DNA from: an uncultured Methanobrevibacter sp.
Lineage (GTDB): Archaea > Methanobacteriota > Methanobacteria > Methanobacteriales > Methanobacteriaceae
NCBI RefSeq assembly: GCF_947170395.1
Contig: NZ_CAMVTE010000025.1
Location: 1 to 33,663, forward strand
DNA: 33,663 bases
Direction of reading: 5' to 3'
This document shows, piece by piece, positions 23,868 through 32,372 of the stretch. Position 1 is the first letter of the stretch; every line of letters starts with the position of its first letter. The notes under the pieces are model-generated. The model was given only the letters and a program-made list of their open reading frames with translations. It made no database searches and was not told where the DNA came from. The translations under genes were made by a program, and so were the position numbers.

Positions 23868-26093
23868 CAATCCGACATTATCGCATAATGTTGTCAGATT
23901 TCTGAATGTACGTTTGTTGGTTTCCTGAGCGTCATAGTCAAGAATATCCCATTCCACCAGATTAGGATTGGTTTTGGCATCCTCATCCTTGACTGAATCG
24001 TATTTCCAACCCAGGTTTACCTTGAGCTTGTACCATGCATTGTGTTCCCTTTCAGCAAGATACTCAATTTCATCCTCATCGAAACCGTCGATTGCCTTTC
24101 CAGGAGATGCAACATCAACCACATCATATCCAAGCTCTGATAAAATTTTAACAAGGAAATCAGCCTGTTTATAATTGGAATATTTGATGTAATCCGGCAA
24201 TTCATCGAAATCGTCCTTTTGAGAGTAGAACTTGTGCATTTCAAAGGTAAGCAACCTTTGTTTGGTTCTGACCACTTTAAGTCCAATTGATTTCATTAAA
24301 GAAGGAATGTTTTTGACCGGATCAATGTCATACTGCTGGATTTCTTCAGATAACTCTTCCCATGGAACAAGATACGGAGTAACCAGATTATTTACATCCT
24401 TTTCCTCACCGTATGTCCAGCCGGTACCGATTTTTTCCTCACACCATTCCTCATGTTCGAAAATAGCCAAATCAAGAATTTCATCTTCAAGGAATTCCTC
24501 AATGGCAGGCCTTTCGTCTGACATGTCTGCAAGTTCGCATCCGATGATGCTGAGCTTAAGCGGAATTGACCTTGCCTGTCTGATATTGGCTATCTTGAGC
24601 TGCGGAGTCAAATCATCAAAACTGCACAATCCGTTATACTTTTCCATGAAGTCCTCATCAAGCTCCTCACCGTTTGCCTTTTTCTCATCATACTGGGCTT
24701 TGGTTGTCTCCACATACTGATTGTGAATGCTGACAGCCAGCTTTTCCACGTTTCTAAGCAGAATGTCCGGAGACTGGGTTTCGGAGTGGACAATTTCTTT
24801 TATGACATAATCCTGTTTAACATCAGTAATGATTCTTAAACCCAATTGGAAAACGCTTGGAATGGAAAGGACATTCTTAAGCAGTTCCTCCTTATCCTCT
24901 GAAAATCCAAGACCTATTGAACCGCTTTTTACAATGTATTCGACATCCATTCCCCTGTCATCGATTCTTAAAAGAAGTTCATTCACATGACTTCTTTTCT
25001 TGTCCTTGATACCGAATGGTCTTCTGTTCCATTCCTGAAGCTCATCACATAAAATGAGCAGATATGCAAGAGGACATTGTGAAGGATGAAGCGCCTTTAA
25101 GTTGAAAGGCTTTTTCTGCAATACGTTTCTGTAGTAATTGTGCAATAGAATTGCAGTTGCACTGTCCACAATCGGATAGAAGAAGAAATCATGGTTTTTG
25201 GCATATTTCTGCATCAGATAACCATAGGAATTTAAAACAAGAATAGATGAGAAAAATCCATGGTCAATAAAACCGTTTTCACCCATAATGTCTACAAATG
25301 AATCAAGGTGTTTTGCAACGGCATTGACATTGACTCCCTTGAAATCGGTTGCAATCTTGTGAGCCATGATGTCTGTCGGCTTGAACATGTTGAGAAACTT
25401 GGATTTCGGATATGCCTTATGGAACTTGTCTGCAAAATCGGTTTCTATCTTTACGATTGTGTTGAATTCGTTGAAGTCCTTGAAGTCAATTGCAGTGTCT
25501 GCACCGTATGAGCTTGAAATTGATTTGACACCGTCGTTAATGAATTTGTTCAATTGTTTTCCGATAATTTCAACAGGATAACCTATATCGTGGAAAAGGG
25601 CAGCTACCCCCCAGCGGTAGAGGAACTCCTCATGTGAAAACTCATCATCGATTTTGTAGAACTTTTCATAAGGGCTTCTTAAAATGTACTGTTTGAAGAA
25701 CTTTCTGTAGTTCTTGTTTTGGGAGTATATTGCAAGACCCAAAAGGAAAACGTTGACGGAGTGAATGAAGTGGTCCCTTTGCTTTTCAATCAGGTCTCCT
25801 GTATTTTCCTCGTATTTTTTCATGATTTTTACCAAATCAAGAAGTGTGTTCGGTTCCTTTGTAATGGTAATCACTTCTGATTCCTTATCGGATTTGTTTT
25901 CAGCAGTAATCTGATAAATCATGAAAAATGTTCTGTATATCTCATAAGCGTTGTAGGAATTTTCATTGTCAAAGAATACATCAATTCCTGCCTTTAAAAG
26001 GTCCTTGTAGTAATGACCGTTGTGGTAGTCATCATAAAGCACCAATTCTTCAAAAAAGTCATCCACATAATCTCTTAAACTGTTGTCACTCAT
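23850..26093 (-). CDS. HD-domain phosphohydrolase fused to two RyR-like domains (copy 1)
   Basis: This is a 747-aa paralogue of the next gene, with the same layout. HD ligands are His111 (HSVNVF), His168-Asp169 (LFHDIGYP) and Asp350 (CDELQEW). The first RyR-like domain (about 540-610) has LAIFEHEEW, GWTYGEEKDV and PYLVPWEEL. The second (about 675-747) has LAEREHNAW, GWKYDSVKDED and NPNLVEW, closer to consensus than in copy 2. The start is the ATG at 26093, six bases after an AGGTG site; an in-frame GTG at 26102 overlaps that site and is less likely. It lies 62 bp after the phosphatase gene and may share its transcript. Nucleotide signalling is the likeliest role, but the substrate is unknown. 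Confidence 0.78.
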   Translation of the reverse strand: MSDNSLRDYVDDFFEELVLYDDYHNGHYYKDLLKAGIDVFFDNENSYNAYEIYRTFFMIYQITAENKSDKESEVITITKEPNTLLDLVKIMKKYEENTGDLIEKQRDHFIHSVNVFLLGLAIYSQNKNYRKFFKQYILRSPYEKFYKIDDEFSHEEFLYRWGVAALFHDIGYPVEIIGKQLNKFINDGVKSISSSYGADTAIDFKDFNEFNTIVKIETDFADKFHKAYPKSKFLNMFKPTDIMAHKIATDFKGVNVNAVAKHLDSFVDIMGENGFIDHGFFSSILVLNSYGYLMQKYAKNHDFFFYPIVDSATAILLHNYYRNVLQKKPFNLKALHPSQCPLAYLLILCDELQEWNRRPFGIKDKKRSHVNELLLRIDDRGMDVEYIVKSGSIGLGFSEDKEELLKNVLSIPSVFQLGLRIITDVKQDYVIKEIVHSETQSPDILLRNVEKLAVSIHNQYVETTKAQYDEKKANGEELDEDFMEKYNGLCSFDDLTPQLKIANIRQARSIPLKLSIIGCELADMSDERPAIEEFLEDEILDLAIFEHEEWCEEKIGTGWTYGEEKDVNNLVTPYLVPWEELSEEIQQYDIDPVKNIPSLMKSIGLKVVRTKQRLLTFEMHKFYSQKDDFDELPDYIKYSNYKQADFLVKILSELGYDVVDVASPGKAIDGFDEDEIEYLAEREHNAWYKLKVNLGWKYDSVKDEDAKTNPNLVEWDILDYDAQETNKRTFRNLTTLCDNVGLKIVKN

Positions 26094-26155
26094 TTTAAAC
26101 ACCTAATTAATATAGATTATATCATTTGTTTTAATTAAACATTGTCATTAAAAAT

Positions 26156-26923
26156 CTAGATTCTGAATTTCAGTTGCTTCTGCACATCTTTGATTGAATC
26201 CACATCAGCGGACAAATCAATGTCCAGATATGTCTTGACCTTTGTATCAAAGCTTGAGGACATGATAATCTGGTTTGAGAAAAGCTCATAGCTTTCAACA
26301 GGACAGTGCCCGACAACCATGCATTTACATCCCACAATGTCCAAAAACCTGTCCACATCTTCTCTTGTGTACTGGGTAACCTTCGTAAATCGGTTCCATA
26401 AAAAATCATACAACATAGGGCTTGAATAGCCATCCTCAAACATCCTGTTGAATGCCTCAATCGAACGGATCTTGGCTGAAGGGCCCGAATGAGATATGAA
26501 AATGCCGTTTGCGGTTCTTGCAAAATATGGCATTGTCTTGAAGAATCTGATGTAGTTGGTAAGTGCCGGTTCGATGTATCCCTTTTTGAATGAAACCAGA
26601 TTTTTAAAGTTCATAAGCAAATCCTCATGGTTTTTATAGATTGTCTTGTGGGTTATGTGAGCCCATTCATGGTTTCCCAGAAGAGTGTGGAAATTGGCAA
26701 ACTGTGAGGACTTTGACATTGCATCATCAAGGATTTCAACAGACCCGTCACTGTCCATGTCAAGGCCGTGAATCAAATCCCCCACAAATACAATGTGAAA
26801 ATCAGTGTCGCTTTCATCCCAGAGATTTACATAATAGTTATAATCATCCAGATTCCCATGAAGGTCTGTTACGACTATCAGACGACCATGATTAGGAAGT
26901 TCAATCATTTTAGGGTTAATCAT
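26156..26923 (-). CDS. PPP-type serine/threonine protein phosphatase
   Basis: This 255-aa metallophosphatase has the PPP motif set: TDLHGN (19-24, Asp20 and His22), GDLIHG (48-53), GNHE (83-86), SHSGP (His145) and VGHCP (His206). The second motif lacks the Arg of GDxVDRG. These residues bind two metal ions and the phosphate. It is probably cytoplasmic. A protein kinase and an FHA phosphopeptide reader are encoded just upstream, so removing phosphate from that kinase's targets is a natural guess. It could instead act on nucleotides such as diadenosine tetraphosphate, as ApaH relatives do. It starts four bases after the stop of a 45-aa ORF, with an AGGTGA site inside that ORF's end. Confidence 0.85.
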   Translation of the reverse strand: MINPKMIELPNHGRLIVVTDLHGNLDDYNYYVNLWDESDTDFHIVFVGDLIHGLDMDSDGSVEILDDAMSKSSQFANFHTLLGNHEWAHITHKTIYKNHEDLLMNFKNLVSFKKGYIEPALTNYIRFFKTMPYFARTANGIFISHSGPSAKIRSIEAFNRMFEDGYSSPMLYDFLWNRFTKVTQYTREDVDRFLDIVGCKCMVVGHCPVESYELFSNQIIMSSSFDTKVKTYLDIDLSADVDSIKDVQKQLKFRI

Positions 26924-26927
26924 ACTA

Positions 26928-27065
26928 TCACCTGCTTTGAATCAGTTTGTTCAGTGCGCGAATAACCTGCTTTAAATCGGATGTGGTGTTAAAATCCAAA
27001 AATCCATCCGAATTGCTTTTATTCAATACCACTGTAGGTTTCAATGAATCATCATGATTTTCCAT
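26928..27065 (-). CDS. Small 45-residue protein coupled to the phosphatase gene
   Basis: This short ORF begins at an ATG preceded by AGAGGTAATTG, a good archaeal ribosome-binding site, and by a TATA box at 27097-27108. It ends TGA four bases before the phosphatase ATG. The product is hydrophilic: an Asp/Asn-rich N-terminal half and a helix-like end (DLKQVIRALNKLIQSR). I recognise no family. The ending helix could bind a partner, perhaps the phosphatase or kinase. It may instead be a leader whose translation sets phosphatase output. The start and stop signals support real translation; function is unknown. Confidence 0.6.
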   Translation of the reverse strand: MENHDDSLKPTVVLNKSNSDGFLDFNTTSDLKQVIRALNKLIQSR

Positions 27066-27096
27066 TCAATTACCTCTAATAGTTATTTTAATCCCC

Positions 27097-27108
27097 TATA
27101 TATTTAAA
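27097..27108 (-). promoter_or_regulatory. TATA box for the small ORF and phosphatase
   Basis: On the minus strand this reads TTTAAATATATA, preceded by CCGA, which could serve as a BRE. It is about 32-43 bp upstream of the small ORF start, giving a leader of roughly 10-15 nt. It sits just after the kinase stop codon. Confidence 0.6.
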
Positions 27109-27126
27109 TCGGCTAAAGCTTTTCAT

Positions 27127-30100
27127 TTAGCTATAAAAATTCCTCTCGTCAATTTCATACAATTTCTTTACTACCGAAAACAGTTCATGATAATCCGAAC
27201 CGTTGAGTGCAGCCAGCCCATCCTTGATGAATTCCTCCGCCAGGGACTTGCTGGTTGAAAATATTCCATCATACCTCAGATTAAAGAACACATCTACAAT
27301 AACATCATCCCTGTTGAGGGACACATAGCTTTCAATAAGCTCGGAGTGGATTTTCGCCAGTTCACTGAAGTCCCTGTTTTCACAGATTGACTGTAGCCTT
27401 TCATTTATACCGTCAACTTCAAACATGCCCTTTTCTGATGCGATACTGATTTTGTTTTTAACGTTTTCAAGAAGGCTGTTGAATTCAAACTCATCGCTTG
27501 CCTCATCAACCAATATTTCCAAGTGATTGACATAAATAAGGGTCTGATTTATGGCGCTTTCATCCCTTTTGGCTATTTCAATCAGCCTTTGGGCATAATC
27601 AAGAATGTCTATTTTTCCGATGTATGAGTACTGTCTTAGATAATCGATGTGCTTTATGAGATTTATGTATTTGAAAACAAGCCTGTCAAGGTCTATGTTG
27701 TCGATTGCAGTTGAAAATTCGTCGTTGAAAAACGGAATTGAAATTTTATCATATTTAATTTCATTAGGAGATTTCTTATCAAGTGCAATACGCTTATCAC
27801 CATTATAGAGTCTGATTTCATATTCTCCCTTTTCAATGAATGCCCTGAACGTTCCGTCAATGTTTACAGGTATCCTTTGAGATGTATGATTTTTGAGGTT
27901 TTCAAATTCGATGTCATAGCCTAAAAATGAAAATTTCAAATCCTGTGAGAAAACCCTTCCCACATATGCATCTTCAAGAGAGCGGATAACCACAGACATC
28001 AAATCAACATTGACGTCAACATGCGGCTTTTCAAGTGATCCCGCATAGATGGCAGCTCCCTTTGCAACGACGGTTAACGGGTCAAGACTGTCCTCAAGAG
28101 GGATGTCAAACTCATCGCGAATTGCCTGCTTTACAATCGGGCTTAAGCATGAGCCTCCAACAAGAACAATTCTGTCGACATCTGCATCCAAAATGGAGTT
28201 TTCATCCAACAGGTTATGAACCAAATCAAAGGTATTTGCCAAAAGAGGAGTAATTATCTGGCTTAACTGCTTTTGTGTTAAAGTATAGTTAAAGTCATAG
28301 CCGTCAAAGAGATTGTGAATGAATATGTCTGTCTCTAGGGATTGGGACAACTCCTTTTTGGCTGTTTCGGAAGCTATTTTGAGCTTTGAAAATATTTTCC
28401 TGTAGCGTGGATTGCTGCGGGCGAAATCATCCAAATCCAAATCATCACAAATGACCGGAACAAGAATGTCTTCCACGATTGCCCAGTCAAACACGTTTCC
28501 TCCCAGATTGTCCAGACCATCGGTTGCAATCTTTTCAATTTCACCATCACTGTTTTTTAAAATTGAAACGTTGAATGTTCCTCCACCCAAATCATATATT
28601 ATCCATGTTCCGCTGGAGTTCTGCAGACCATATGCAAGTCCCACTGCAATAGGTTCCAATATGAGACTGTATGAACGGAATCCCGCCAGATTGGCTGCAT
28701 CGTTGACTGCCTTTGTTTTAATCGGGTTTGAATTTGCAGGAACGCAGATAACTGCATGGTCAATGCTCACGCCGTATTGGCTGAAAACAGATACTCTCAA
28801 TTCCTTAAGGATTTCTGCAGACAACTCTTCGGGAAGCATTACGCGTGAAGAGTTTTCAAACTTGAATGGAACCGGAAAGCCCATATTATGTTTAAACTCG
28901 GATACTGCATTTTTTCCGTCCTCAACCAGCGCATTTCTTGCATCGGCTCCAACACGGACATTGTTGTTATTGTCAATCAGAACTGCTGAAGGAGTGAAAT
29001 CATCACCTGTCTTATAGTTTTTGATTATGACCGGTTTTCCATTGTTGAAATAGGATATTACAGAATCAGTTGTTCCCAAATCAATTGCATAGTCGATTGA
29101 ATCGTTTTTAAGTTTGCCGTCCATTTTTAGATGCAACTTCATGTTCTGTTTCCACAGTGACAGCTTATAGGAATATTTTGCCCTTGCCCGAACGTCACCT
29201 ACAACTGCAAATTCCATCAGATTGGCTGCATCTGCCAGCTGATTTATACCTGCAAGCCTTATGGCATCTGCAATGATTTCCTCTGTGGAATATGTCTTTA
29301 ACGTGCTGATTATATTTGAATATATTTTTTCTATCTGGCTGTTTGAGGCCATCAAATCCTCAAGGCTTAAAACCGCCTTAATCAGATTGCCGTACTTTGC
29401 AAGGTCTATGAAAATCTCCCACAAATCAATGTAATGACAATATCTGTTTTTTATGGAAGGATTATAAGCCATAGCCTCCATTAAAAGGTTGCATGAAAGC
29501 TTATAATTATCTCCCCTTAAGTTGACTGTGAACGCCTTGGAAACAAGCTTGATGTCAGGATGTTGAGATTTCCACATCCTCAATGTCTCGCCGTAGCATT
29601 TTCTTATGTCATAATCCTGAAGAAGTTCCCTTTCCAATATTTCAATGGCTTCTGCCAGTCCGTTTTCACATTTGGCCAAAAAGAATGCCTTTTTAAGAGA
29701 ATCATTTATTATGTATTCAAAGTAATCGTCACTGTATTGTGCCCTGACGCTTTCGTCAAAAGACTGTTTAGAGCGGTATTTCTCAGCTACCTTTTCAATG
29801 TCTTCCAAAAGGTCCATTGCATCATGATATCTGTTTTTGGGATTCGCATCAAGACATTTGGATACAATTGCGTCAAGCTCCGGTGAAACCCGTTCATTGT
29901 AATGGCTTGGTAAAATAAGTTCCTCATCCCATGGCTTTAACTCCAGCATCTCATCAATGCCGAATTCGTTGATGTTATAGGGATATCTGTTGGTTAAAAG
30001 CTGATATAAAATAACTCCTACCGCATACATGTCGCTTTGTGTTGATGAGATTTTCCTGAAGCATTCGGGAGCCATGTAAGGCCTTGTACCTGCAATGTCA

Positions 30101-30681
30101 ATGTCGGAAATGCCTTTTGTCACCTGCTTTGCAAAGCCGAAATCGGAAATTTTAATAACTATTTCACCGCTTTGGTTATAGCTTAAAAGGATGTTGTTGA
30201 GCTTCAAATCCCTGTGAATTATGGGAGGCTTTGCCGAGTGGAGAGTATTCAAACCGTTCAGTGTCTGTTCAGTCAGGTTCAAAACCCTTGTAATCGGCAT
30301 CAGAATATCGGAATTTATGAAAGAATTCAGATATTGCTGCAGGTCCCCTCCGGGAACATATTCCATTAAAAAATAAGCTTTCTTCTGTTTTACGTCATTT
30401 TCATAGACGTCCATAACTCCGGCATCATAGATTGCGATGATGTTTTCATGGCGAAGGTCAATTGCAAGCTGGACCTCCTGAAAAATGGAATTTATGTTGG
30501 TGGTTGAACTCAAAGGCTCCTTGATAATCTTCATTGCCATGAGGTTTTTGAGATAGTTATGCTTTACAAGATAAACCTCCGCAAACGATCCTTCCCCCAG
30601 GAATTTTTGAAGTTCAAACTTTCCATTGGAAAAATCATCAACCATCTGTTTTGCTTTATCAAAGTCCACCAAAACCACCAA
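27127..30681 (-). CDS. Serine/threonine protein kinase fused to an Hsp70-type ATPase domain
   Basis: This 1184-aa protein has a complete eukaryotic-like kinase at about 20-300: glycine loop LGEGSF (28-33), Lys51, HRDLKLNN (156-163), DFG (180-182) and APE (204-206). A helical linker (about 305-520) follows. Next is an Hsp70-like nucleotide-binding domain (about 528-895) with phosphate-1 DLGTT (534-538), phosphate-2 DLGGGTF (697-703) and the adenosine motif LVGGSCLSP. The end (about 900-1184) has a short beta-rich stretch and then a helical region, unlike an Hsp70 substrate domain by eye. No membrane helix was seen. The TTG at 30681 is one possible start; GTG at 30669 after GGTGGT is another. 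It follows the FHA gene by about 20 bp, so the kinase, FHA reader and phosphatase probably form one pathway. Confidence 0.88.
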   Translation of the reverse strand: MVVLVDFDKAKQMVDDFSNGKFELQKFLGEGSFAEVYLVKHNYLKNLMAMKIIKEPLSSTTNINSIFQEVQLAIDLRHENIIAIYDAGVMDVYENDVKQKKAYFLMEYVPGGDLQQYLNSFINSDILMPITRVLNLTEQTLNGLNTLHSAKPPIIHRDLKLNNILLSYNQSGEIVIKISDFGFAKQVTKGISDIDIAGTRPYMAPECFRKISSTQSDMYAVGVILYQLLTNRYPYNINEFGIDEMLELKPWDEELILPSHYNERVSPELDAIVSKCLDANPKNRYHDAMDLLEDIEKVAEKYRSKQSFDESVRAQYSDDYFEYIINDSLKKAFFLAKCENGLAEAIEILERELLQDYDIRKCYGETLRMWKSQHPDIKLVSKAFTVNLRGDNYKLSCNLLMEAMAYNPSIKNRYCHYIDLWEIFIDLAKYGNLIKAVLSLEDLMASNSQIEKIYSNIISTLKTYSTEEIIADAIRLAGINQLADAANLMEFAVVGDVRARAKYSYKLSLWKQNMKLHLKMDGKLKNDSIDYAIDLGTTDSVISYFNNGKPVIIKNYKTGDDFTPSAVLIDNNNNVRVGADARNALVEDGKNAVSEFKHNMGFPVPFKFENSSRVMLPEELSAEILKELRVSVFSQYGVSIDHAVICVPANSNPIKTKAVNDAANLAGFRSYSLILEPIAVGLAYGLQNSSGTWIIYDLGGGTFNVSILKNSDGEIEKIATDGLDNLGGNVFDWAIVEDILVPVICDDLDLDDFARSNPRYRKIFSKLKIASETAKKELSQSLETDIFIHNLFDGYDFNYTLTQKQLSQIITPLLANTFDLVHNLLDENSILDADVDRIVLVGGSCLSPIVKQAIRDEFDIPLEDSLDPLTVVAKGAAIYAGSLEKPHVDVNVDLMSVVIRSLEDAYVGRVFSQDLKFSFLGYDIEFENLKNHTSQRIPVNIDGTFRAFIEKGEYEIRLYNGDKRIALDKKSPNEIKYDKISIPFFNDEFSTAIDNIDLDRLVFKYINLIKHIDYLRQYSYIGKIDILDYAQRLIEIAKRDESAINQTLIYVNHLEILVDEASDEFEFNSLLENVKNKISIASEKGMFEVDGINERLQSICENRDFSELAKIHSELIESYVSLNRDDVIVDVFFNLRYDGIFSTSKSLAEEFIKDGLAALNGSDYHELFSVVKKLYEIDERNFYS

Positions 30682-30700
30682 ATTAGATTCAAAAATCTAA

Positions 30701-31501
30701 TTAGAAAGAACAATAGATAACTGCTCCACCATTACCTTTAGACAATTTAATAAAGGAATTGTTGTTTAATTTAGTGGCTCTACCTTTAGGAATTTCCCTG
30801 TCCGCTATGAATGTTCCGTTTGAGCTGTCTTCATCCAGAATGTACCAGCCATCATCCTTATAGTATAGCTTCAGATGAGGTTTTGAAACGTTTGAAACAG
30901 TATCATAGCTGTTATCAAGAAGAACTGCAAACGAATCCAAATCACCGGTTGAGAAATTTCCTTTCCTTCCAATTAAAACAGTTTCATTTTTATTAACCTT
31001 AAATGTTTTTCCCTTGTCAACACCGTTGAAAACTGTCAGAACGCAGTTTTCCTCATCACAGAAACGCTGATTGGTTTTATATAATTTAAAGAATGTCAAA
31101 AGTTCATCTGACAGGAAGTTGATATCCAAAAACAAATCTTCAAATGCATCCTCCTTAAGGACAAACGCCTTTACAGTCCTCGGACCTATCTTATTGGGAA
31201 CTTCCTTTTTAACGCTTACTTCCCTGATTAAACCTGCTTCAACAAGCTGCTTCAAGTGTTGACCTAACATTTGGGTTGTTATATCAATATTATAACTTTG
31301 TAAAAGGAGAGAGTTGATTTCACGAGAATATAACGGTTCCTTTTTATATTCACCAGATTCACGTTTATTTTCCTTATCAAAATCCCTCAGAATCTTCAGT
31401 ATTGAAAACCTGACCTCGTTGTTTACGGCAGATAATTTCTCTGATATCAAATTTGAATCGGAATCCAAAATCACTGTCTTTTCCATTTCTGAATCACTCA
31501 T
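30701..31501 (-). CDS. Winged-helix DNA-binding protein with C-terminal FHA domain
   Basis: This is a 266-aa protein. Residues about 20-115 form an ArsR-like winged helix (NEVRFSILKILRD, then TTQMLGQHLKQLVEAGLIRE). Residues about 153-266 form an FHA domain with the phosphothreonine-pocket residues: IGR (177-179), S..H (SKPH, 206-209, Lys where Arg is usual) and SSNGTFI (226-232). FHA domains bind phosphothreonine, so the protein probably changes DNA binding, or is recruited, upon phosphorylation by the kinase encoded 20 bp downstream. The start is the ATG at 31501 with GGAG nine bases before it; an in-frame ATG-like start at 31540 is upstream of the ribosome-binding site and unlikely. Confidence 0.85.
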   Translation of the reverse strand: MSDSEMEKTVILDSDSNLISEKLSAVNNEVRFSILKILRDFDKENKRESGEYKKEPLYSREINSLLLQSYNIDITTQMLGQHLKQLVEAGLIREVSVKKEVPNKIGPRTVKAFVLKEDAFEDLFLDINFLSDELLTFFKLYKTNQRFCDEENCVLTVFNGVDKGKTFKVNKNETVLIGRKGNFSTGDLDSFAVLLDNSYDTVSNVSKPHLKLYYKDDGWYILDEDSSNGTFIADREIPKGRATKLNNNSFIKLSKGNGGAVIYCSF

Positions 31502-31540
31502 ATTTAATCTCCTTATTATTATAAGATTTATTCTAATCAA

Positions 31541-31555
31541 TATATAAATTTTAAA
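31541..31555 (-). promoter_or_regulatory. TATA box of the FHA-kinase operon
   Basis: The minus strand carries a TTTAAAATTTATATA tract whose centre is about 45 bp upstream of the FHA start codon at 31501. It would start transcription near 31519 and give a leader of about 18 nt that contains GGAG. The tract overlaps the last codons of the upstream SIS gene. Confidence 0.6.
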
Positions 31556-32351
31556 TCGAACTGCTTAAAACATCATGATATGCCTTCAAATCCTTTTCAC
31601 GCAAATTCAAATGCCACATCAGCTCATTTACCAAGGAATCAAGGATTATCAGAGCAGACAATTCAAATGCAGTTCCCATCAATATCAGCTCAAAAGGACG
31701 GTAAATGTTGCTTATTGCCCGAATCTCTTGTGGCAAATCCTCGATTGATTGTCTTAATTGTCTGTTGGTCAAATCCGCTGAGCTTGCAGGAAGTCTGGCG
31801 ATCTTTTCCTTGGTTTCGCCATCACTTTCAAAGTTGGCCAGTCTTCTCGGCAGAGAATCCATGAACTCCTTAATGTCTGCATCTTCCGGCTTAACCAGGC
31901 TTTGAGGAAGAGAATCAATGACGATTCTTGCATCGGAGTTTAGTGCAAGTTCGCTTTCGGTATTTCCGCAAACCGCTAGGAACCTGACATTGTCTATTTT
32001 GGAATCCTCAACTATCTGAGTGATGGAGTTGGATTTGCCGGACTTTGAAACTATGATTATAATGTCCCCCTCCTTTACGGGAGGAGCTATTGTTTCATTG
32101 AAAACGTAAACGTAAAATCCCAGATGCATCAGCCTCATGGCAAACGCCTTTGCAACGAGTCCTGACCTTCCGGCACCGGCAAGATAAATGGTCGATTTTC
32201 TTTTAGGTGAAATCCTTTTGTTTGATGCTGATAAAATCACGTCACGAAACTGACAGATTGCATCTTCCTGTTTGTCAATAACTTCTTTGGACCTGTTCAG
32301 GTTTTTCAATATTTCATCAAGGGACAAACCCATGTATTTTAACTCAGACAT
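31551..32351 (-). CDS. SIS-domain protein related to 6-phospho-3-hexuloisomerase, with repeat insert
   Basis: This 266-aa protein has the sugar-isomerase fold: AGAGRSGLVAKAFAMRL (about 58-74), then NETIAPPVKEGDIIIIVSKSGKS, then a final MGTAFELSALIILDSLVNEL helix, all as in 6-phospho-3-hexuloisomerase (ribulose monophosphate pathway, used in archaea to make pentoses). Family members are near 180-200 aa. Here about 70 extra residues (144-217) interrupt the fold with four copies of a 19-20-residue unit of the form I/M-D/A/E-x-LP. The start is the ATG at 32351; the in-frame TTG at 32360 is an alternative. It follows the RtcB gene by 21 bp. The fold is clear; the substrate is not, since the insert may change it. 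Confidence 0.8.
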   Translation of the reverse strand: MSELKYMGLSLDEILKNLNRSKEVIDKQEDAICQFRDVILSASNKRISPKRKSTIYLAGAGRSGLVAKAFAMRLMHLGFYVYVFNETIAPPVKEGDIIIIVSKSGKSNSITQIVEDSKIDNVRFLAVCGNTESELALNSDARIVIDSLPQSLVKPEDADIKEFMDSLPRRLANFESDGETKEKIARLPASSADLTNRQLRQSIEDLPQEIRAISNIYRPFELILMGTAFELSALIILDSLVNELMWHLNLREKDLKAYHDVLSSSI

Positions 32352-32372
32352 ATTTTCCAACTCACGATATTT

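Noticed and set aside
24232-24720. 162-codon plus-strand open frame within the first HD-RyR gene
   Set aside because: It is Ser-rich and matches no family. It is the shadow of a conserved coding region on the other strand.
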